Shown: piece after piece, positions 1 to 5,411 of the stretch
Layout of the letters: the number at the start of each line of letters is the position of its first letter
How positions within the stretch are numbered: position 1 is the first letter of the stretch
Assembly (NCBI GenBank): GCA_003154135.1
Contig: PMCN01000283.1
Coordinates: 1-5,411, forward strand
Direction: 5' to 3'
Length of the DNA stretch: 5,411 nucleotides
From: Acidimicrobiaceae bacterium
Lineage (GTDB): Bacteria; Actinomycetota; Acidimicrobiia; Acidimicrobiales; Ilumatobacteraceae
Notes under the pieces: generated by a model
Seen by the model: only the letters and a program-made list of their open reading frames with translations
Databases searched by the model: none
What the model was told of the DNA's origin: nothing
Program-made: the position numbers and the translations under genes

Positions 1-792
1 CCAGAACACGAAGTCGGGCCGCACTGCACGCGCCGCGCCGATCACCGTGGGCCAGTAGCCGCGGGCGTCGCCGGCACCCGCGCCGCCCTCCACCAAGTGC
101 CCCCACGTAGCAGAGAACACGTCGTCGAGCACCAGCATCGCCATGTCGCAGCGCAGGCCGTCGCAACGGTCGGTGAGCCCGACCACCAGTTCGGCCATCG
201 CCAACCGCAGATCGGCCCGCGAGGCATCGAGCTGGAGCACGTCGGGCCACGCCGGGAAGTTCGGGTCGCGACCGCACGCGAAGACGGAGCCGTCGATGTC
301 GATGAACGACGTCGGGTCGAGCGCGAGGTCGTCGATGGTGCCGCGCACGAAGTACTCGGGATGCGAATGCACCCACGTGTGGTCGGGCGCCACGTGGTTG
401 GGCACGAAGTCGAGCACGAGCCGCACGCCTCTCGTGGCCAGCGCGGCGCGCGCCGCCGCAAGGCCGGCCTCGCCACCCAGATGATCGTCGACGACGTAGT
501 CGCGCACGCAGAACGCCGAACCCACCACATCGTCGTCGACGAGGTCGTGCAGCGCCGCCGACTGCGCCGCCGCCATCACCGGGTCGGCTCGTGCGATGGT
601 GGCGCCCACCGGGCTGCGCGTCCACACGCCCATGAGCCACACGGCGTCGATGCCGGGCCTCGCGATGTCGTCCCACACGGCATCGGGCACGTCGGCGAGC
701 GTTGCCGGGCGGTCGAGCGCTCGAGCGAGATCGGCGAGCCACACCCAGGTGAACACCTCGTGCACCACCGGGTGAGCGGGCCACGGGCGCAT
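1..792 (-). CDS. GH13 alpha-amylase-family glycosyl hydrolase, N-terminal part (runs off left edge)
   Basis: Reading the reverse complement from the ATG at 792 gives 264 uninterrupted codons to base 1, so the C-terminus lies outside the window. The product begins MRPWPAHPVVHEVFTWVWLA and has a (beta/alpha)8 GH13 pattern: ADVPDAVWDDI and GIDAVWLMGVW near residues 33-57, GH13 region I DFVPNH at 128-133, and region II DGLRCDMAM at 211-219, where D216 is the expected catalytic nucleophile. The general acid/base Glu of region III should follow just beyond the last visible residues (PDFVFW), so the edge cuts immediately before it. There is no signal peptide, so it is probably cytoplasmic and acts on alpha-glucans or oligosaccharides; the exact substrate cannot be read. 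GAGG at 800-797 lies 4 nt before the ATG, a rather short spacing. The frame stays open upstream to an ATG at 897, but that start has no ribosome site, would add low-conservation sequence and would sit on the divergent promoter, so 792 is preferred. Confidence 0.88.
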   Translation of the reverse strand, partial: MRPWPAHPVVHEVFTWVWLADLARALDRPATLADVPDAVWDDIARPGIDAVWLMGVWTRSPVGATIARADPVMAAAQSAALHDLVDDDVVGSAFCVRDYVVDDHLGGEAGLAAARAALATRGVRLVLDFVPNHVAPDHTWVHSHPEYFVRGTIDDLALDPTSFIDIDGSVFACGRDPNFPAWPDVLQLDASRADLRLAMAELVVGLTDRCDGLRCDMAMLVLDDVFSATWGHLVEGGAGAGDARGYWPTVIGAARAVRPDFVFW

Positions 793-833
793 CAGGCCTC
801 GGCCCGACGTCGTTGTTCGGCGGTCGACTCCAT
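792..833 (-). CDS. Possible 13-codon upstream ORF overlapping the amylase start
   Basis: An ATG at 833 opens a 13-codon frame reading MESTAEQRRRAEA. Its TGA (794-792) shares one base with the amylase ATG (TGATG). It is in a different frame from the amylase. A -10-like GAGAAT at 845-840 puts a predicted transcript start exactly on this ATG, so it could be translated as a leaderless short ORF, with ribosomes terminating and re-initiating on the amylase. Short leaderless upstream ORFs are known in mycobacteria; their use here is an inference. The peptide has no codon run that clearly suggests an attenuator, although three consecutive Arg codons (CGA CGT CGG) are present. It may be a chance reading frame. 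Confidence 0.3.
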   Translation of the reverse strand: MESTAEQRRRAEA

Positions 834-839
834 CGACGG

Positions 840-845
840 ATTCTC
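840..845 (-). promoter_or_regulatory. Candidate -10 element for the amylase transcript
   Basis: On the minus strand the hexamer GAGAAT lies 6 nt before the ATG at 833. It keeps the two most important -10 bases (A at position 2, T at position 6) but lacks the leading T. No TTGACA-like -35 is seen 17-18 nt upstream. It is weaker than the other -10 candidates in this window. Confidence 0.3.
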
Positions 846-853
846 GCGCGCCC

Positions 854-866
854 GGGTCGCGAACCC
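854..866. promoter_or_regulatory. 13-bp imperfect palindrome in the divergent intergenic region
   Basis: GGGTCGCGAACCC has arms GGGT and ACCC separated by five bases, with a TCGCGA palindrome at 857-862. Flanking GCCC (850-853) and GGGC (870-873) could extend it as a bulged hairpin. It lies between the ATPase start and the amylase start, where an operator for divergent genes would be expected. In sequence this GC-rich, short palindromes arise often by chance. Confidence 0.25.
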
Positions 867-896
867 ACCGGGCCGCCTCCGAGAATTCACGCGGCA

Positions 897-902
897 TAGA
901 TT
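897..902 (+). promoter_or_regulatory. -10 element of a predicted leaderless promoter for the ABC operon
   Basis: TAGATT fits the TANNNT -10 consensus and lies in a short AT-richer patch. Six bases separate it from the ATG at 909, so with standard -12 to -7 numbering the predicted transcript start is the A of the start codon. There is no purine-rich Shine-Dalgarno sequence upstream of the ATG, in keeping with a leaderless message. I see no good -35 match 17-18 nt upstream. Confidence 0.6.
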
Positions 903-908
903 GATCAC

Positions 909-1873
<965 letters not shown>

Positions 1874-1877
<4 letters not shown>

Positions 1878-3454
1878 CCCCGCTCCGCCTCGCGTGGCGG
1901 TCGGTGCGACGAGGGACCGCCGCGTGGTCGGCCGTGGTGCTCGTGAGCATGACGACAGGCGCCAGCGTCTATCGCGCCGCGTACCCCACCGAGGCGGCAC
2001 GGCAGAAGTTCGCGGCATCGTTCGGGTCCAGCCGCGGTCTCGACGCGCTCTACGGTCGCGCCGAGAACCTCCACACGGTGGGCGGGTTCCTGTGGTGGCG
2101 GTACGGAGCCACGCTGGCGGTGGTCGTCGCCCTGTGGGGTGTGCTCAGCACCACGCGAATGCTCCGCGGCGACGAGGAGAACGGCCGCACCGAGCTGTTG
2201 CTCGCCGGCCCGATCAGCCCGCGGTCGCTGATGGCGCGACAGACGGCTGCCATCGCTTCGTCGTGCGCGGTGATCGCGATCGCTGCGTTCGTGGCTTGCA
2301 CCGCGGCACGCCTCTCGGTTGCAAGCAGCGTGCTGTACGCCCTCGCCATCCTCCTGGCCGGTTGGGCGTTCGCCGCGTTGGCCGCACTGGTCTGCCAGGT
2401 GACCCGCACTCGGCGACGCGCCGCAGGTGTGACCGGCGCGGTGCTGGGCATCGCCTACCTCGTGCGGGCCGTCGCCGACGGCGCACCGCACCTGCACTGG
2501 GTGGGCTGGGCGAGCCCTCTCGGGTGGGTCGAGCGCATCTCGCCGTTCGGTGCCCGGCACTCGTGGCTCGCCGTCGGGCTGCTCCTGTCACTGGCCGTCA
2601 CTGCCCTCGCCGGTGCCGTTGCGCTGCGCGCTCGACGCGATGCGGGCGACAGCGCCATCAATGCGGTCGAGCGCGAGGGGCGCCTGCGCTCCGTGCGTTC
2701 ACTGCCGGCGCTCGACACCGTGCTCAACCGAGGCTCGTTCTTCGGATGGACCGCAGCCGCGTGCATCACCGGTCTGCTGCTCGGCTTCATTGCGGCCGAC
2801 ATCGCGTCGTCGGTGGCCGACAACGCCACCCTCGACCACCGGACGAGCAACCTCACCGGCGCCTCCATCGCAAGCGTGCGCGGCTTCGTCGGTCTGTCGT
2901 TCGCCGTCGTCGCCGTCGTGGCCGCGCTCTACGGCGGCGCGCAGCTCATCTCGGCCCGTTCGCAGGAGTCGGAGGGACGGCTGTCCACCCTGCTCACCTC
3001 CGGTGCCACGCGCCGCCACTGGCTGTTGGTGCGGCTCGCGTTCGCGGTGGGCGCCGTCGTCTCGGTCACCATGCTGGCCGGGCTGGCGATGTGGGCGGGC
3101 GTTCGGCTGAGCGGACAGGCCTTCCCGTTCGTCGACAGCCTGCGCGGCGCCGTGAACACGCTGCCCGTGTCGCTGTTGTACATGTCACTCGCGATGTTGG
3201 CGTTCGGTTTGGCACCGCGCGCGGTGTCGGCGGTCGCATACGGCGCGGTCACCGCGAGCTACGCACTCCTCATCGTCACTGCGTTGGGCAACGCACCGCG
3301 GTGGCTGATCGACATGTCACCGCTGAGCCACCTCGCCCCTGTGCCTGCATCGTCCGCCAACCTCGGCGCATCGTTCGTGATGCTCGCACTCGCGCTCGTC
3401 GCCGGTGGCGTGGGCGCGCTGCGCTTCGACCGACGCGACGTGGAAGGCGAGTGA
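1874..3454 (+). CDS. ABC-2-type exporter permease, double-length (about 12 membrane segments)
   Basis: This 526-residue integral membrane protein is the translocation channel partner of the preceding ATPase. It resembles the actinobacterial permeases annotated as exporters of polyketide antibiotics (TnrB-like), which fuse two ABC-2 permease units in one chain. Hydrophobic segments are seen near residues 17-35, 78-95, 128-147, 152-174, 185-200, 229-251, 291-312, 337-358, 384-408, 428-447, 452-472 and 498-516. The halves echo each other: EENGRTELLLAG at 101-112 and ESEGRLSTLLTSG at 365-377 both follow the second segment of their half, and ISPFG at 222-226 matches MSPLS at 481-485 before the last segment. 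The first segment is preceded by a basic stretch (RLAWRSVRRG), as expected for a cytoplasmic N-terminus. The GTG start overlaps the ATPase stop (GTGA), implying coupled translation and balanced subunits. Substrate unknown: drug, lipid or natural product are all possible. Confidence 0.88.
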
Positions 3455-3459
3455 TCGCA

Positions 3460-3485
3460 GGCCGCGCGTGGCAACCGCGCCGGCC
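3460..3485. terminator. GC-rich hairpin between convergent genes, candidate bidirectional terminator
   Basis: GGCCGCGCG (3460-3468) pairs with CGCGCCGGCC (3476-3485) with a single bulged C (3480), giving a nine-pair stem and a seven-base loop. It occupies most of the 39-bp gap between the permease stop and the stop of the convergent membrane-protein gene, so it could serve both strands. There is no T-tract on either side, which is common for high-GC actinobacterial terminators but makes the call less certain. Confidence 0.5.
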
Positions 3486-3493
3486 GGGCCGGG

Positions 3494-4672
3494 TCAGAGC
3501 GGCAGTTGTTGCGGCGCGAGCGGCGTTGGCGGCTCGTCGGCCGGTTCGTCCATGAAGGGCTGCATGGTCATCGCCGGCGACTCGGGCCCCATCGCCGCGA
3601 GCGCCACCGCACCGACTGCGGCAACCAACCGCATGATCGCCCGCACCTGCGGATCGGGCATCACCCACGCGGGTGCAAGCAACGCGACCGCGCCCAGTGT
3701 GGCCCAGGGCACCGCACGGTCGCCGAGCATCTGGTCCCACAGCAGCGCGCCGGCGACGAGGCCGGGCGTGTAGTAGCTCCACGTCGCCGGGTCGGTCGCG
3801 AGGCGCACCGCGATCGCCGCCAGCAGCATCCCCAGGTAGCGGCGGCGCAGCACGAGCACCATGCCCACGACGAACGCAACGACGAACTGTGCAATCCGCA
3901 GCCAGTCGGGCAGCTGTCCCTGACTGAGGCCCAGCGGCACGAGCACCGAATCGGGTGCGACCTCGACGGTGGGCCGGATCGCGTGGCTGATGCCGGGCGA
4001 CGACAGCAGGAAGGGCAACCACACGGCGGCCACGAGCGCGCCGGCGAACGCGGCCGGGAGCAGCGTGCGCCACCAGCTCGGGCGGCTGCGCACCACCTCG
4101 ACGAGCAACAACGGGAAGAGGATGACGGCCCACGGCTTCGCCGCGATCGCGACCACGAGGAGGACGGCCACCACCCACGGGCGCCGGCTGAGCGCCTGGC
4201 GAGTGGAGGCGACACCGCAGAACAGCACGATCGCATCGTCGAGGTGCCCGTAGCCACCGAGCTTGCCCCACGTGAACATGAGCACCGACCCGCCGACGAG
4301 AGTGAGGAACTGCCGCGTGCGCCGCTCGACGCCGACGAGGTGGGCACCCTCCTCGACGAGCACGATCGAGGAGACACCGAGCGCCATCGACAGCAACGCG
4401 GCGAGCACGAAGCCGTCGCGCGGCGTGAGCGCCAGCACCCTCGCCAGCGCAAGCGAGAGTGGTCCCGTCTGCGTGTCGGAGTGGTGCAGGTACACACGCA
4501 AGCCGTCGGACTGGAACATGTCGCGGCCGGCGATGACGAACTGGTTCCAGTCGCCGTGACCGCCTGCCACGACGGCCGCGGCGAGGGCGACGACGAGCAC
4601 GACGACATAGCGGAAGTGGAGCAACCGGTCGGTCACGGCCGCTGGGATTGCGGCGTGGCCGGCCTCCATCAC
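3494..4672 (-). CDS. Multi-pass membrane protein resembling GT-C glycosyltransferases
   Basis: A 392-residue integral membrane protein with about 10-12 hydrophobic segments, starting near residues 20-37 and including 86-106, 121-136, 165-195, 202-222, 260-292, 300-315, 321-338 and 345-361. Features recalling polyprenyl-phosphate-dependent GT-C enzymes (such as the DUF2029/GT87 group) are an acidic residue just after the first segment (GGHGDWNQF, D41), a GHLDDA motif at 142-147, and AKPWAVILFPL at 178-188. Such enzymes move a sugar from a lipid-linked donor on the outer face of the membrane; this function is inferred from layout, not proven. The last 30 residues form a proline- and acid-rich tail (MDEPADEPPTPLAPQQ at 374-389), probably disordered. 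Translation can begin at GTG 4672 or the adjoining ATG 4669. The GTG is preferred because the -10 hexamer predicts transcription starting on it. The gene is 36 bp downstream of the PPOX gene and convergent with the ABC operon. Confidence 0.75.
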   Translation of the reverse strand: MMEAGHAAIPAAVTDRLLHFRYVVVLVVALAAAVVAGGHGDWNQFVIAGRDMFQSDGLRVYLHHSDTQTGPLSLALARVLALTPRDGFVLAALLSMALGVSSIVLVEEGAHLVGVERRTRQFLTLVGGSVLMFTWGKLGGYGHLDDAIVLFCGVASTRQALSRRPWVVAVLLVVAIAAKPWAVILFPLLLVEVVRSRPSWWRTLLPAAFAGALVAAVWLPFLLSSPGISHAIRPTVEVAPDSVLVPLGLSQGQLPDWLRIAQFVVAFVVGMVLVLRRRYLGMLLAAIAVRLATDPATWSYYTPGLVAGALLWDQMLGDRAVPWATLGAVALLAPAWVMPDPQVRAIMRLVAAVGAVALAAMGPESPAMTMQPFMDEPADEPPTPLAPQQLPL

Positions 4673-4678
4673 CGGGTC

Positions 4679-4684
4679 ATTATG
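4679..4684 (-). promoter_or_regulatory. -10 element of a predicted leaderless promoter for the membrane-protein gene
   Basis: On the minus strand CATAAT (five of six bases of TATAAT) lies 6 nt before the GTG at 4672, so the predicted transcript start is the first base of that codon. No Shine-Dalgarno sequence is evident in the 36-bp gap. ATGACC at 4712-4707 resembles a -35 but is about 22 nt away, too far for normal spacing. Confidence 0.55.
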
Positions 4685-4708
4685 ACCGGCTGCCCTCGCA
4701 CCCGGCGG

Positions 4709-5221
4709 TCATCCTGCGGACCACTTGGTGCCGGGCAGGTAGTACCGCTTGGCCCACACGCCCCGAGGATCCTCGCCACTCGTCGGCATTCGCCACGTGG
4801 CGATCCGCGTGGTGGCCGCGGAGAGCGGCACGGCACAGAGTGCACGCGGCTGGTCGTCGGTGCCATCGACGTAGGCGTCGGCCGACGCATCGGCCACGTA
4901 GCGCTTCGCGATGCGGCGGTACATGTCGCGCCACGCATCGTCGTCGCCCGGTTGGTGCCGCACGACGACGTGGCCCTGCACGGTGACCTTGCGCCACGGC
5001 GCGGCCTCCTCGTCGATCGAGATGCCGACACGGGAGTCGCGCACGATGTTGGCCCAGACGACCGCCGGCGACCGAGGCGTGAAGAGCAACTCGTCGCCCT
5101 CGACGACGAACCACAGCGGCACCACCCGCGGCATTCCATCGGCGTCGACCGTGCCGATGCGAGCAAGGTGCCCACGCTCGGCGAGGAACGCGTTCGTCTC
5201 GGTCTCCGTCAGCCTCGGCAT
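4709..5221 (-). CDS. PPOX-class split beta-barrel protein (pyridoxamine 5'-phosphate oxidase-like)
   Basis: This soluble 170-residue protein has the length and pattern of the PPOX / F420-dependent split-barrel superfamily. The N-terminal helix (TETETNAFLAERGHLARIG, residues 5-23) leads into the strand pair TVDADGMPRVVPLWFVVEGDELLFTP at 24-49. Then come WANIVRDSRVGISID (56-70), where the cofactor-binding helix and next strand normally sit, and VTVQGHVVVR at 79-88. A C-terminal stretch with RIATWRMPTSGEDPRGVWAKRYYLPG (139-164) resembles actinobacterial members of the family. The cofactor (FMN or F420) and substrate cannot be decided from sequence alone, so classical pyridoxamine phosphate oxidase activity should not be assumed. 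The ATG at 5221 is supported by a -10-like hexamer just upstream and by the natural family start (MPRLTETE). The neighbours are an acyl-CoA dehydrogenase 28 bp upstream and a membrane protein 36 bp downstream, all on the same strand; no functional link is evident. Confidence 0.88.
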   Translation of the reverse strand: MPRLTETETNAFLAERGHLARIGTVDADGMPRVVPLWFVVEGDELLFTPRSPAVVWANIVRDSRVGISIDEEAAPWRKVTVQGHVVVRHQPGDDDAWRDMYRRIAKRYVADASADAYVDGTDDQPRALCAVPLSAATTRIATWRMPTSGEDPRGVWAKRYYLPGTKWSAG

Positions 5222-5225
5222 CCCA

Positions 5226-5241
5226 CGGATCCTACGGATCC
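5226..5241. repeat. Duplicated CGGATCC over the PPOX-gene promoter
   Basis: CGGATCC occurs at 5226-5232 and again at 5235-5241, 9 bp apart. Each GGATCC is itself a palindrome, so the pair also reads as an inverted repeat. It overlaps the -10 hexamer and lies 5-20 bp from the ATG, where a repressor site would act. It could equally be a chance doublet. Confidence 0.4.
5229..5234 (-). promoter_or_regulatory. -10 element of a predicted leaderless promoter for the PPOX gene
   Basis: On the minus strand TAGGAT fits TANNNT and lies 7 nt before the ATG at 5221, placing the transcript start at or one base before the A of the start codon. TCGAGT at 5257-5252, 17 nt upstream, matches three of six bases of TTGACA and overlaps the end of the acyl-CoA dehydrogenase gene. 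GTGGG just before the ATG is too close to be a ribosome binding site. Confidence 0.5.
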
Positions 5242-5249
5242 AGCCTCAG

Positions 5250-5411
5250 CTACTCGATGCGCATGCCGGAGATCGCACGGGCGATCACAAGCTGCTGGAT
5301 CTCGCTGGTGCCTTCGAAGATCGTGTGGATCTTCGCGTCACGGTGCCACCGCTCGACCGGGTACTCACGGGTGTAGCCGTAGCCGCCCAGGATCTGGATG
5401 GCGTCCTCGGT
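5250..5411 (-). CDS. Acyl-CoA dehydrogenase, C-terminal 53 residues (runs off right edge)
   Basis: Reverse-strand translation from base 5411 gives TEDAIQILGGYGYTREYPVE and continues to IEGT-type motif IFEGTSEIQQ before ending ...GMRIE at a TAG (5252-5250). This is the classic C-terminal end of the acyl-CoA dehydrogenase family. GGYGYTREYPVER is the conserved segment that contacts FAD across the subunit interface, and the Glu in IFEGT (residue 33 of the fragment) is at the position of the catalytic base in medium- and short-chain enzymes. The enzyme oxidises acyl-CoA to enoyl-CoA using FAD, passing electrons to an electron-transfer flavoprotein, in fatty-acid or branched-chain amino-acid breakdown. 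Chain-length preference cannot be told from this fragment. Only 28 bp separate it from the PPOX gene, so read-through is possible. Confidence 0.93.
   Translation of the reverse strand, partial: TEDAIQILGGYGYTREYPVERWHRDAKIHTIFEGTSEIQQLVIARAISGMRIE

Noticed and set aside
793..897. N-terminal extension of the amylase to an in-frame ATG at 897
   Set aside because: It adds 35 residues (MPREFSEAARWV...) not expected in the family, has no ribosome binding site or -10, and would overlap the divergent promoter. Not excluded, but less likely than ATG 792.
3276..4271. Minus-strand 331-codon frame across the permease end and the membrane-protein gene
   Set aside because: It is an out-of-frame shadow with Arg/Ala-rich composition; it would also run through the convergent hairpin and both real stop codons.
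4684..4710. Inverted repeat GACCG ... CGGTC in the gap between the PPOX and membrane-protein genes
   Set aside because: There are only five pairs with a 17-base loop and no T-tract, and it overlaps the -10; too weak to call a terminator or operator.

Overview
This GC-rich window has strong third-position GC bias and actinobacterial-type proteins. It reads as a chromosomal segment of an actinomycete-like bacterium. The gene types and the apparent leaderless starts would fit the Acidimicrobiia, but that placement is an inference; no rRNA or marker gene is present. The window is densely coded, with no gene-free stretch over 300 bases and no sign of phage, insertion sequence, CRISPR or tRNA.

Layout from left to right: (1) the N-terminal part of a GH13 alpha-amylase-family hydrolase on the minus strand, running off the left edge, possibly preceded by a 13-codon upstream ORF whose stop overlaps its start; (2) a short divergent control region of about 75 to 115 bp; (3) on the plus strand, a two-gene ABC-2 export operon (ATPase, then a double-length permease) joined by a 4-bp GTGA overlap; (4) a compact GC-rich hairpin between convergent genes; (5) on the minus strand, a multi-pass membrane protein resembling GT-C glycosyltransferases; (6) on the minus strand, a PPOX-class split-barrel flavin/F420-type protein; (7) on the minus strand, the C-terminal end of an acyl-CoA dehydrogenase, running off the right edge. 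The two edge genes are open to the window ends and were recovered by direct translation of the reverse complement.

Only the ATPase and permease clearly work together, as an exporter of unknown substrate. Its permease resembles the actinobacterial polyketide-antibiotic exporter type, but no biosynthetic genes are visible. The acyl-CoA dehydrogenase, PPOX protein and membrane protein share a strand with short gaps of 28 and 36 bp. Each of the two gaps nevertheless contains its own -10-like hexamer, so they may be separate or nested transcripts.

The most interesting pattern is regulatory. A -10-like hexamer lies 6 or 7 nt upstream of the start codon of every gene that heads a possible transcript here (ATPase, membrane protein, PPOX protein, and possibly the short ORF before the amylase). 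That is the geometry of leaderless mRNAs. The internal operon gene, the permease, instead has a GGAG ribosome binding site. A 3 x 15-bp tandem repeat encoding an acidic tail at the end of the ATPase is also notable. I see no convincing undescribed multi-gene system; most of the window is ordinary housekeeping and accessory metabolism.
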